A stretch of 28,850 bases of DNA from contig CAUQQF010000023.1 in the NCBI GenBank assembly GCA_963520375.1, forward strand, positions 1-28,850, written 5' to 3'. Below are positions 7,617-14,645 of this stretch, in pieces. Every line of letters begins with the position of its first letter. Within the stretch, counting starts at the first letter, position 1. Source of the stretch: JABCPE02 sp963520375 (GTDB lineage: Bacteria; Bacteroidota; Bacteroidia; Flavobacteriales; Weeksellaceae). Made by a program: the position numbers and the translations under genes. The notes beneath the pieces are model-generated. The model was given only the letters and a program-made list of their open reading frames with translations, did no database searches and was not told the DNA's origin.

Positions 7617-8147
7617 TTATTTCTTCGGTGGATAATTTTTCAATATTTCAGCAATGATTTCTGGAATTTGCTTTTGTTTTGACTTCGGCGAATCTACATT
7701 GATACCGCTTCCTTTTCCCTGCCAAACAAGCTTCCCTGTCTTTGCATCCATAAAGTTAAAAACTAGTCCTCCTTGGTTGTATTCATTAGTATAAGTTCTT
7801 CCTAGACCCATTCCCCAGCCGAGCCAACTACCCCAGCCTCCCAAATACACATTAGGCGTCACATAGGTATCTCTTACCAGCTTATGATTTGCTTTGACCT
7901 GAATAACCAAATCTGCTGCATCATTACTCGGTGATAATCCCTTCTCTGCAAGCTGTTTCTGTAATTCATCTGTCACTCTGCTTTGGTCTATGTCATTCAG
8001 TTTCAGCTCTTCCAAGTTTACAGAATAAGTCTTGTACTCAGAAAAGTTAGCCTTCGGGTCATAATCTGAAACTACTCTAAACGGGCTGCAGGACGCCATC
8101 AGAAGCCCCATCCCTACTGATAGGAATAAATACTTTATTCTGTTCAT
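7617..8147 (-). CDS. DUF4136 domain lipoprotein
   Basis: A 176-residue lipoprotein. The signal MNRIKYLFLSVGMGLLMASC gives a lipobox ending at C20. The mature part starts with VVSDYDPKANFSEYKTYSV, the typical opening of DUF4136 (PF13590), and continues with the conserved pattern of a short helix (VTDELQKQLAEKGL), a DLVIQVKA strand, a glycine-rich central loop (GGWGSWLGWGMGLG), and a final segment, GGLVFNFMDAKTGKLVWQGKGSG, before a closing helix with the PP ending. The domain's molecular function is not known. It is probably outer-membrane anchored. The gene is monocistronic, with its own terminator. A CAAAATTTA sequence at 8171-8179 gives TAAATTTTG leftward, a -7 box with one extra base, so its promoter is uncertain. 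Confidence 0.88.
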   Translation of the reverse strand: MNRIKYLFLSVGMGLLMASCSPFRVVSDYDPKANFSEYKTYSVNLEELKLNDIDQSRVTDELQKQLAEKGLSPSNDAADLVIQVKANHKLVRDTYVTPNVYLGGWGSWLGWGMGLGRTYTNEYNQGGLVFNFMDAKTGKLVWQGKGSGINVDSPKSKQKQIPEIIAEILKNYPPKK

Positions 8148-8182
8148 ATCTTTATTTTTTTAGTGTTATACAAAATTTATTT

Positions 8183-8190
8183 TATTTTTG
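8183..8190 (+). promoter_or_regulatory. Putative -7 box very close to the 8195 gene start
   Basis: TATTTTTG matches TAnnTTTG but ends only four bases before the ATG at 8195. If real, the transcript would be leaderless or would start inside the first codons; the GTG at 8204 is then an alternative start. Confidence 0.4.
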
Positions 8191-8194
8191 TTGA

Positions 8195-8524
8195 ATGATA
8201 ATAGTGTGCCAAACTTTGCTCAAAAATACAAAAATTTTAGGAATTGCTATTTTTCCCTTTATTATTTTAAAAGATAAAAGGCTGAAAAATAACCACACCC
8301 TTGTCAACCACGAAAAAATACACCTTCGGCAGCAGCTGGAAATGGGCATTATTCTATTTTACCTTTGGTATCTTGTGGAGTTTTTATATTGGTATATCAG
8401 ACTGAGAAATGGAGAAATGGCGTATGAAAAAATCAGTTTTGAACAAGAGGCCTACCGCAACGAAAATTCACTCAACTACCTGAAAAACAGAAAATTCTGG
8501 GAATTTTTAAAATATTTATCTTAG
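8195..8524 (+). CDS. Small membrane protein with HExxH motif
   Basis: A 109-residue protein. It has a hydrophobic patch (residues 14-25, ILGIAIFPFIIL), then the motif VNHEKIHLRQQLE with H39-E40-x-x-H43, a second hydrophobic helix (50-68, including YLWYLVEFLYWYI), and an acidic helix, KISFEQEAYRNE, ending with LKNRKFWEFLKYL. The arrangement of HExxH followed by a conserved E-x-x-A-Y segment is what one expects of a minimal zincin active site, with E83 or E85 as possible third ligand. Related short proteins are common in Flavobacteria, generally annotated as hypothetical. Proteolytic activity is not established. The ATG at 8195 is assumed; GTG at 8204 is possible because the promoter box is so close. 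Confidence 0.75.
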   Translation: MIIVCQTLLKNTKILGIAIFPFIILKDKRLKNNHTLVNHEKIHLRQQLEMGIILFYLWYLVEFLYWYIRLRNGEMAYEKISFEQEAYRNENSLNYLKNRKFWEFLKYLS

Positions 8525-8550
8525 TGCTAGTTATTCTTACCTTTATTTTT

Positions 8551-8558
8551 TAGATTTG
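8551..8558 (+). promoter_or_regulatory. Putative -7 box for zupT
   Basis: TAGATTTG matches TAnnTTTG and ends 21 bases before the TTG at 8579, the spacing used by most genes in this window. This supports the TTG start of the transporter. Confidence 0.55.
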
Positions 8559-8578
8559 TGATATAAATAATTAGTATT

Positions 8579-9382
8579 TTGGAACAGCATATTTTTATCG
8601 CATTTTTATTGACTTTATTTGCAGGATTATCCACTGGAATTGGGGGGCTGATTGTCTTTTTCACTCAGCAGACAAACAAAAAATTATTATCTTTTTCCTT
8701 GGGGCTTTCCGCTGGAGTGATGATTTTGGTATCCTTTGCAGAGTTTTTAGTTCAGTCCAGAGAAATCCTTACCGAAGAGATGGGAAATACAAAAGGGTTG
8801 CTAACCATGTGGTTATGTTTCTTTGGCGGAATTTTATTCATTGGCATTATAGACCGTTTAATTCCCTCATTTGAAAATCCTCATGAAATTCAACACTTAG
8901 AAAATATGGAAAAACCGATAAAAAAAGGTTCTAAGCTAATGCGGATGGGGATTTTGACATCATTTGCAATCGCTATTCATAACTTTCCTGAGGGGATAGC
9001 CACCCTCATTGCAGGAGTTGAAAATCCCACATTAGGTATAGCCATTGCAACTGCTGTAGCCATACATAACATTCCCGAAGGCATAGCAGTAGCTGTCCCC
9101 ATCTACCAAGTAACTAAAAACAAGAAAAAAGCATTTCTGATGTCCTTGTTCTCTGGTCTAGCAGAACCTATCGGAGCTATTGCTGCATATCTTGTTTTAA
9201 TGCCATTTATTACTCCTGTTTTGATGGGACAGATATTTGCCATAGTAGCTGGAATTATGGTTTTTATATCTCTTGATGAGCTATTGCCTGCTACCCATGC
9301 ATTTGGAGAACATCATCTTTCCATTTATGGTTTGATTTTTGGTATGGCTATTATGGCCCTAAGCCTTATAATGATGGCTTAA
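8579..9382 (+). CDS. zupT: ZIP family zinc transporter, ZupT-like
   Basis: A 267-residue inner-membrane protein with eight hydrophobic segments that imports zinc and possibly other divalent metals. The two ZIP metal-site motifs are exact: HNFPEG at 134-139 and HNIPEG at 163-168. Family marks elsewhere are the N-terminal FAGLSTGIGGLI, SLGLSAGVMILVSFAE, the FSGLAEPIGA loop and the SLDELLPATHAFGEHH segment near the end. The start is a TTG; no ATG lies upstream in frame, the next methionine would remove the first helix, and the promoter box spacing fits. The cytosolic variable loop between helices 3 and 4 is short (residues 97-120), with three histidines. Convergent with the amidotransferase gene, only 7 bases apart. 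Assignment to ZupT over other ZIP members is by overall pattern. Confidence 0.92.
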   Translation: MEQHIFIAFLLTLFAGLSTGIGGLIVFFTQQTNKKLLSFSLGLSAGVMILVSFAEFLVQSREILTEEMGNTKGLLTMWLCFFGGILFIGIIDRLIPSFENPHEIQHLENMEKPIKKGSKLMRMGILTSFAIAIHNFPEGIATLIAGVENPTLGIAIATAVAIHNIPEGIAVAVPIYQVTKNKKKAFLMSLFSGLAEPIGAIAAYLVLMPFITPVLMGQIFAIVAGIMVFISLDELLPATHAFGEHHLSIYGLIFGMAIMALSLIMMA

Positions 9383-9389
9383 AAAATTT

Positions 9390-9962
9390 TTAATCCTTTA
9401 AAAAATTCTCCAAAATCTTCTCCCCACAAGATGTCAATACACTTTCTGGGTGAAACTGCACTGCATGGACATCGTATTTTCTATGCTGTAATGCCATGAT
9501 GATACCCTGTTCATCTACAGCCGTGATTTGTAACTCTTCAGGGAAATCATGAGAATCCACCGCCCAAGAGTGGTATCTTCCTGTAATGATTTCAGAAGGC
9601 AAACCTCTGAATATCTTAGCATTATCTTCAATGATAGCCGTTGAAATCCCAACTCCGTGATAGACATTATTCAAGTTAATCAGCTTTCCACCAAACGCCT
9701 CTGCAATCGCTTGTAAACCAAGGCAAACGCCTAAAATAGGTTTCTTTGGCGCAAATTCCTTTATCACATCCAGCAAAATTCCTGCTTCACTAGGCACGCC
9801 TGGTCCTGGAGAAAGGATGATTTTATCGTATTTTTCTACTTCTTTCAGTGAAATTTCATCATTTTTAAAAACATAGACAAACTCCTTCCCTACAATCTGC
9901 TCCACCATCTGAACCAAATTGTAAGTGAAACTATCATAATTATCAAGCACCAATATTTTCAT
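9390..9962 (-). CDS. pabA: Glutamine amidotransferase of anthranilate / aminodeoxychorismate synthase
   Basis: A 190-residue class I glutamine amidotransferase that supplies ammonia for either anthranilate (TrpG) or 4-amino-4-deoxychorismate (PabA). The opening, LVLDNYDSFTYNLVQ, and LSPGPGVP are the standard family signature. The catalytic triad is visible: C80 in LGVCLGLQAI, H171 and E173 in QFHPES. The oxyanion region GVCLG and the MALQHRKYDVHAVQFHP segment are intact. No trp or pab synthase gene is near, so the sequence cannot separate the two roles; in many bacteria one subunit serves both. The symbol given is one of the two options. Its apparent promoter box lies inside the terminator hairpin of the SDR gene upstream. 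Confidence 0.88.
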   Translation of the reverse strand: MKILVLDNYDSFTYNLVQMVEQIVGKEFVYVFKNDEISLKEVEKYDKIILSPGPGVPSEAGILLDVIKEFAPKKPILGVCLGLQAIAEAFGGKLINLNNVYHGVGISTAIIEDNAKIFRGLPSEIITGRYHSWAVDSHDFPEELQITAVDEQGIIMALQHRKYDVHAVQFHPESVLTSCGEKILENFLKD

Positions 9963-9979
9963 GCAATTTTTAAATAAAA

Positions 9980-10007
9980 AGACTTTGGCAAAGATAAGCC
10001 AAAGTCT
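9980..10007 (-). terminator. Terminator of the ALDH-SDR operon, with a promoter box in its loop
   Basis: AGACTTTGGC (9980-9989) pairs perfectly with GCCAAAGTCT (9998-10007) around an 8-base loop. Read leftward, the stem is followed by TTTTTATTT, a good rho-independent terminator for the SDR gene ending at 10036. The minus-strand sequence at 9996-9989 reads TATCTTTG, which fits TAnnTTTG and ends 27 bases before the amidotransferase ATG at 9962. Confidence 0.85.
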
Positions 10008-10035
10008 CTTTTAATATGGTTAAAAAAAGTAATTT

Positions 10036-10755
10036 TTATGGATTTGTAGACCAAAGAGCCGCCGAAGCCAGCATTGCTCTCTTGTTCAACTTTAATAAAT
10101 CTATTACCAACTCTGCGAAATCCTCTGGCTGAAGCACCTTTTCTGGGTTTCCATCCGTGATTTTCAGGTCTGTTTTGGCCATATCTGTTGAAATCGTACT
10201 TGGTGTAAGAGTTGTCACACGAATGTTCTGCTTACGAAGTTCAAACATCATAGATTCAGACATTCCTATCAATCCAAATTTAGATGCAGAATATGCCGAA
10301 GTAAGCGCATTTCCTTTCAGACCTGCCGTTGAAGAAATATTCACCACATCGCCTGATTTTTTCTCCACCATCCCTGGCACCACAGCTTTCACTACATAGT
10401 AAGGCCCGAAAAGATTGGTTTTTACAATGTCTTCCCACTGCTCATCATCCATTTCTAAAATTCCTCCGAAAGCCGCTATTCCAGCATTATTGATAAGAAT
10501 ATCAAACTTCCCAAAATCATTTTGTAATTTTTCTAACGAAGTAAAAACTTGCTTTTTATCAGTAACATCAAAAACAGAATAAGATGATTTCACGCCTTTG
10601 CTCTCTATCTCAGCAGCTACGGATTTTAGATTGTTTTCATTTCTACCCGTAATGGCTACATTTACACCTTCTGCCGCCAGAGCCAAAGCTACAGCTTTAC
10701 CTAATCCTCGCCCTCCACCTGTTACAAGGGCTGTTTTTCCTTTTAAATTTTGCAT
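10036..10755 (-). CDS. SDR family oxidoreductase, FabG-like
   Basis: A classical short-chain dehydrogenase/reductase, 239 residues from the ATG at 10755. The Rossmann cofactor motif TGGGRGLG is at 12-19, NNAG at 89-92, and the catalytic S, Y155 and K159 appear in NISSTAGLKG and AYSASK. It resembles 3-oxoacyl-ACP reductase-like enzymes, but with no fatty acid genes nearby the substrate is unknown. It ends with LWSTNP, a truncated-looking but normal C-terminus. An in-frame ATG at 10773 adds six residues and would overlap the ALDH stop by 14 bases; the ATG at 10755, 4 bases after the ALDH gene, gives the usual family start (NLKGKTALVTGG). It is the second gene of the ALDH operon and is followed by a strong terminator. 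Confidence 0.9.
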   Translation of the reverse strand: MQNLKGKTALVTGGGRGLGKAVALALAAEGVNVAITGRNENNLKSVAAEIESKGVKSSYSVFDVTDKKQVFTSLEKLQNDFGKFDILINNAGIAAFGGILEMDDEQWEDIVKTNLFGPYYVVKAVVPGMVEKKSGDVVNISSTAGLKGNALTSAYSASKFGLIGMSESMMFELRKQNIRVTTLTPSTISTDMAKTDLKITDGNPEKVLQPEDFAELVIDLLKLNKRAMLASAALWSTNP

Positions 10756-10759
10756 AATA

Positions 10760-12145
10760 TTAATAATCTGCATCAGGAGTAGTTACCCTGATTAGTTTAG
10801 AATTAACGAACTCATATATTCCCTCTATGGACTGCTCTCTACCATATCCAGAGTTTTTCGTTCCTCCGAATGGAAGTTCTGGAGAAATCCCTGTCACATG
10901 GTTGATATAGACCATTCCTGTATCTATTCTTCGTGCGATTTTCACTGCTTCCTCTACATCCGTTCCGAAAACCGTTCCACCAAGACCGTATTTAGTATCA
11001 TTAGCCAAATCTACGGCTTCGTCCATATTTTTCACAGAATAAATCATCAGTACTGGCCCAAATATTTCATCTGAATAAGCATCCATTCCTTTCTTGATAT
11101 CTGTCAAAATAGTAGGCTGCATAAATGCTCCTGGACCTTCTATTTTTTTACCTCCTGTCACTAGTTTTGCTCCTTGTGCCACGGCTTTTTCTACTTGAGA
11201 TAAAACATCTTCTCTTGCCTTCACACTACTCAAAGGAGCCAACTGAGTTTCTGGATCAAGAGGATCTCCCACTTTAGCATTTCCAAATAGCTGTGTAGTT
11301 TTTTCAAGGAACGCTGGATAAAGGCTTTCTGGAACGATAACTCTCTTTGGAGAAACGCACACCTGCCCTGCATTCCATAGTCTGCCATTCACAGCAGTTT
11401 CTACAGCTTTATCTAAATCAGCATCTGGCATAACGATGAAAGCATCACTTCCACCAAGTTCCAAGATTGATTTTTTCACATTTTTCCCTGCCGCAGATGC
11501 AAAACTAGCTCCTGCTGGTTCACTTCCTGTAAGGGCTGCTCCTTTTACTCTTGGGTCGTCCAATAGTTCTGACACTTTAGAACCAGGGACAAAAATATTA
11601 GTATAAGCACCCTTAGGCGCTCCCGCTTCTAAAAGAATTTTTTCCATCATTTCTCCTGCCTGCGGCACATTAGATGCGTGTTTCAACACTATTGTATTTC
11701 CTACGATAAGGTTTGGCGCAGCGGAACGAGTGGTCTGATAAAAAGGGAAATTCCAAGGCTGAACACTCAGAATCACACCTATCGGCTCATAAGACAAGAA
11801 AGCCTTTCCGTGCGGCGTTTCCAAAGGCTTATCCGCCAATAGTTTTTCGCCATTTTCTGCATAATATTCAAAAATACCTGCACAAAGTTCCACCTCTGCA
11901 ATACCTTCTTTATGAAGTTTCCCCATTTCGATAGAGCATAATTTACCCAACTCTTCTTTGCGCTCACGCATGATTCTTGCAGCGTTATAGAGAACTTTTG
12001 CTCTTTCTGAAAAAGATTTTTTACGCCATTCTTTAAAGGTTGCATCAGCCTGTGCGATAATTTCTGAAACCTCACCAGATGTCATTTCTGGATATTCTTT
12101 TAATACCTCGCCTGTAGCAGGATTTGTAGTTTTAATGCTTGACAT
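10760..12145 (-). CDS. NAD(P)-dependent aldehyde dehydrogenase, succinate-semialdehyde type
   Basis: From the ATG at 12145 the protein has 461 residues, matching the short succinate-semialdehyde dehydrogenase group rather than the longer GabD type. It starts MSSIKTTNPATGEVL. The catalytic residues are clear: N132 in QPWNFPFYQ, E229 in ELGGSDAFIV and C263 in NAGQVCVSPKRV. The closing ELPFGGTKNSGYGRE signature is also intact. The likely reaction is oxidation of succinate semialdehyde to succinate, but other small aldehydes are possible. An upstream in-frame start would include a leader with no homology and overlap the -7 box, so it is not used. The SDR gene follows 4 bases later; an aldehyde oxidising and a carbonyl reducing enzyme together suggest aldehyde handling. 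Confidence 0.92.
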   Translation of the reverse strand: MSSIKTTNPATGEVLKEYPEMTSGEVSEIIAQADATFKEWRKKSFSERAKVLYNAARIMRERKEELGKLCSIEMGKLHKEGIAEVELCAGIFEYYAENGEKLLADKPLETPHGKAFLSYEPIGVILSVQPWNFPFYQTTRSAAPNLIVGNTIVLKHASNVPQAGEMMEKILLEAGAPKGAYTNIFVPGSKVSELLDDPRVKGAALTGSEPAGASFASAAGKNVKKSILELGGSDAFIVMPDADLDKAVETAVNGRLWNAGQVCVSPKRVIVPESLYPAFLEKTTQLFGNAKVGDPLDPETQLAPLSSVKAREDVLSQVEKAVAQGAKLVTGGKKIEGPGAFMQPTILTDIKKGMDAYSDEIFGPVLMIYSVKNMDEAVDLANDTKYGLGGTVFGTDVEEAVKIARRIDTGMVYINHVTGISPELPFGGTKNSGYGREQSIEGIYEFVNSKLIRVTTPDADY

Positions 12146-12167
12146 AATCTTAAAATTTTTGATTGTG

Positions 12168-12194
12168 TAAATATAAAAAATTCTATTCACACAA
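12168..12194 (-). promoter_or_regulatory. Putative promoter of the ALDH-SDR operon
   Basis: Minus strand: TTG (12194-12192), 16-base spacer, TATATTTA (12175-12168). The last base departs from TAnnTTTG. The box ends 23 bases before the ATG at 12145. Confidence 0.45.
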
Positions 12195-12213
12195 AAATTG
12201 ATCTATGTTATGA

Positions 12214-12990
12214 TTAGCCTTTTATTAAAAAATCTTTAACAGAATTGTTAAAATCTTGCGAATTATCTACTTGAAGCCAATGCCCTGCGTTTTTAATTTT
12301 AACAATCTGGCTGTCTGGGAATTTCTCACGAATTAGAATTTCATCTTCTGGAAGGATGTAATTAGATTTTTCGCCAGCCAGGAATAAAGTCTTCCCTCCG
12401 AAAACACCTTTTCCCTCTATATTTCCCACCAAATCAGCATATTTCTTGGAAAGAGTCTTTAGGTTAAATCTCCAGCTCAGTTTGTTTTCCTGCTCCCAAT
12501 AGAGATTTTTAAGAAGGAATAAAAGCATGGCTCTGTCCGTAATGTATTTTTCCAGCTGAAGTTCCACATCTTTACGAGCTGAAACAGCAGAAAAATCCAC
12601 ACTTAGCAAGGCTTCAAAAGCCGTCTGATGATGCGGTCTGTAAGCCCTTGGCGCTATGTCTGCTACGACAAGTTTATTTACTCTTTCTGGATAAGAAATC
12701 GCAAACTGCATCACTGCCTTACCGCCAAGAGAATGCCCCAGAAGATTGACCTTATCTAATTGATAATGATTGATATAATTTAAAATATCCTCCGCCATTA
12801 TCTGATGAGACATTTCATCCGAGTGAAAACTTTTTCCGTGATTACGCAAATCCACCAAATGGCAGGGCATCCACTGACCAAATTCCCTTCCAAAAGTCCC
12901 CCAATTATCTGATATTCCGAACAATCCATGAAAAACCAACAGAGGAGTTTCATGAATTTCCTGTCCGTAAATTTTTGAGTTTAAAATCAT
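12214..12990 (-). CDS. Alpha/beta hydrolase, YbfF-like esterase
   Basis: A 258-residue alpha/beta-fold hydrolase. The oxyanion segment LLVFHGLFGISDNW, the strand VDLRNHGKS and the nucleophile elbow GHSLGG (S87) are close to YbfF-type short acyl esterases, which also start with LHG-L-G-x-DNW. The catalytic histidine is H237 in KNAGHWLQVD; the acid is probably in the LFLAGEKSNYILPEDE region. There is no signal peptide, so it acts in the cytoplasm. The true substrate is unknown; the E. coli relative hydrolyses palmitoyl- and malonyl-CoA thioesters. A terminator hairpin separates it from lgt upstream, so it probably has its own promoter, though no good TAnnTTTG box is visible. Confidence 0.88.
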   Translation of the reverse strand: MILNSKIYGQEIHETPLLVFHGLFGISDNWGTFGREFGQWMPCHLVDLRNHGKSFHSDEMSHQIMAEDILNYINHYQLDKVNLLGHSLGGKAVMQFAISYPERVNKLVVADIAPRAYRPHHQTAFEALLSVDFSAVSARKDVELQLEKYITDRAMLLFLLKNLYWEQENKLSWRFNLKTLSKKYADLVGNIEGKGVFGGKTLFLAGEKSNYILPEDEILIREKFPDSQIVKIKNAGHWLQVDNSQDFNNSVKDFLIKG

Positions 12991-13003
12991 TTTTCTTCTT
13001 TTT

Positions 13004-13040
13004 CAAAAATTGATTACAAAGCAAAAACCTTGTAAATCAA
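13004..13040 (-). terminator. Rho-independent terminator of the yidD-lgt operon
   Basis: Read leftward, TTGATTTACAAGG pairs with CTTTGTAATCAA around TTTTG, with one bulged base and one G-T pair, followed by TTTTTG. It lies directly after the lgt stop at 13043. Confidence 0.75.
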
Positions 13041-13042
13041 CC

Positions 13043-14314
13043 TTATTCGGCTGGTTCTATTTTATTTTTCTTGGAATAAATCATAATAGCCACACCTGCC
13101 AGCATGAATGGAATACTCAAAATCTGCCCTGTATTGAGCCCTGCAAATGAGATTACCTCATCTCCCTGCGGCTCTTTCAGGAATTCCACAAAGAAACGAA
13201 TACTCCAAAGTATCACGAAAAACAGCCCAAACAGCCATCCCTGCTGATATTTTTTACGAGTAAATTTGTACAAAACAGCCAATAAAATAAATAAACAAAC
13301 ATACCCAAAAGCCTCAAAAAGCTGAGTAGGATATCTCGGAACTATGGCTCCGTATTCCATGCTTTGCTGTAGAAAAAGTATCGCAAACGGTGAAGTTTCG
13401 CTCGCTGGTTTTCCGATAATTTCAGAATTGAAAAAATTCCCCATTCGCACAAAAGCCCCTCCTAAAGCGATGACAATTCCTAATCTGTCATAAACCCAAA
13501 AAGGATTTTTCTTAATAATTCTATAACTATAATATAATGTAGTCAAAATCAATGCGATAGTAGCACCGTGGCTCGCCAGCCCAGAAAAACCTGTAAACTC
13601 CAGCGTAGGTTTCGTCCTGATGGGCAGGAAAACACTCCAAAAATCAGTCATAAACAAACTTGGCTCATAGAAAACCACATGCCCTATTCTCGCCCCAAAA
13701 ATAGTTCCCAGCAATGTCCATGTAAAGAGCGGATCTATGAATTTATCATCTACATTGTCTATTTTGAAAATTTGTCTCATGATCAAAATCCCAAATCCAA
13801 AGGCAAAAACAAACATCAGCCCGTAATATCTCAGTTTAAAACCAAAAATATCTATGCCTTCATTTGGATTCCAAATGCTAAACTCGGTATTTAGCCATAC
13901 CATTTTACTCAGCTGTGAATCCAGCTTTGTCAGCTGATTGGACTTCAAAATATATTTGTAACTTTTTAGGGATTCTGCGGACATTCCTTCCTCACCAACA
14001 GGCATAAAATTCTCATTAAGAATAAAATAGCCTTTCTTTTTAAACTCCTCATAATATGGAGCCAAATACTCATATTCTCTCTGGCTGGACAGCTCTGTAT
14101 TGTATTTATTAAGAATAACCAAAACATCTGCATTCTCTGAACCGAGAGCATCATAAACCTGCTTCATATCAGGGCTTACAAATATTTTTACGGGAGTGCT
14201 TCCCTTTTTAGTTACTATACTTCCGTCAGAAAAACCATTTTTGTATTCTTGTGAAAAGAACAACTGAAACGGCAACAATGCAAACAGAATAAAAAATCTT
14301 ATTTTATCTTTCAT
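13043..14314 (-). CDS. lgt: Prolipoprotein diacylglyceryl transferase with secreted N-terminal extension
   Basis: Lgt adds diacylglycerol from phosphatidylglycerol to the lipobox cysteine of prelipoproteins. From the ATG at 14314 this protein has 423 residues, about 130-150 more than usual. Residues about 157-416 form the normal Lgt core with seven membrane segments: LASHGATIAL (H249), the signature VRMGNFFNSEIIGKP (R290, N293), RYPTQLFEA, and SIRFFVEFLKEPQGD (R373, E377). In front lies a signal-peptide-like start (MKDKIRFFILFALLPFQLFFSQ) and about 130 residues of soluble sequence (residues 22-152), presumably periplasmic, with no motif I recognise. The gene starts 7 bases after yidD. A longer in-frame start at 14353 would overlap yidD and precede the signal peptide, so it is rejected. 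Confidence 0.93.
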   Translation of the reverse strand: MKDKIRFFILFALLPFQLFFSQEYKNGFSDGSIVTKKGSTPVKIFVSPDMKQVYDALGSENADVLVILNKYNTELSSQREYEYLAPYYEEFKKKGYFILNENFMPVGEEGMSAESLKSYKYILKSNQLTKLDSQLSKMVWLNTEFSIWNPNEGIDIFGFKLRYYGLMFVFAFGFGILIMRQIFKIDNVDDKFIDPLFTWTLLGTIFGARIGHVVFYEPSLFMTDFWSVFLPIRTKPTLEFTGFSGLASHGATIALILTTLYYSYRIIKKNPFWVYDRLGIVIALGGAFVRMGNFFNSEIIGKPASETSPFAILFLQQSMEYGAIVPRYPTQLFEAFGYVCLFILLAVLYKFTRKKYQQGWLFGLFFVILWSIRFFVEFLKEPQGDEVISFAGLNTGQILSIPFMLAGVAIMIYSKKNKIEPAE

Positions 14315-14321
14315 TTTAAAT

Positions 14322-14561
14322 TTACTTTCTTTTTTTAGGTGGAACTGGGTCATAGCCGCTGCCTCCCCATGGATGACAGCTCAAAATTCTCTTTGTTCCT
14401 AAAAATAATCCTTTCAGAAGACCGTGGGTTTTCAGGGCTTCCAGCATATACTGAGAACATGTGGGCTGATAACGGCAGTTGCTCCCCAGCCACGGCGAAA
14501 CGGCCAGCTGATAAAAGCGAACCAGCATCACAAAAGGAAATATGATTATTTTCTGAAACAA
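14322..14561 (-). CDS. yidD: Membrane protein insertion efficiency factor YidD
   Basis: A 79-residue protein of the YidD family, which associates with the inner membrane and assists YidC-dependent insertion. The family core is complete: RFYQLAVSPWLGSNCRYQPTCSQ, split here as RFYQLAVSPWLG then CRYQPTCSQYMLEAL, followed by KRILSCHPWGGSGYDPVPP. The start is a TTG; the later ATG at residue 12 would remove part of the amphipathic N-terminal helix (QKIIIFPFVMLVRFY) that other members have. A TATTTTTG box ends 15 bases upstream. Usual partners rnpA and yidC are not here; instead it leads a two-gene operon with lgt. Confidence 0.93.
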   Translation of the reverse strand: MFQKIIIFPFVMLVRFYQLAVSPWLGSNCRYQPTCSQYMLEALKTHGLLKGLFLGTKRILSCHPWGGSGYDPVPPKKRK

Positions 14562-14575
14562 AATTTTATTTTGGA

Positions 14576-14606
14576 CAAAAATAAACTATTATAACAAGCA
14601 AAACAA
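14576..14606 (-). promoter_or_regulatory. Promoter of the yidD-lgt operon
   Basis: Minus strand: TTG (14606-14604), 20-base spacer, TATTTTTG (14583-14576). Both elements and their spacing fit the Bacteroidota promoter pattern. The leader before the TTG start at 14561 is short. Confidence 0.6.
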
Positions 14607-14645
14607 AATTTTAAATAGGCAACGCTTGTTACTTTGGGATTGATT

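Noticed and set aside
9962..10035. Tryptophan attenuator before the TrpG/PabA-type gene
   Set aside because: No leader peptide with tryptophan codons and no alternative antiterminator stem are visible; the hairpin fits simple termination of the SDR gene.
13043..14353. Longer lgt start at 14353
   Set aside because: It would add a hydrophilic leader in front of the signal peptide and overlap yidD by 32 bases; the ATG at 14314 follows yidD by 7 bases.
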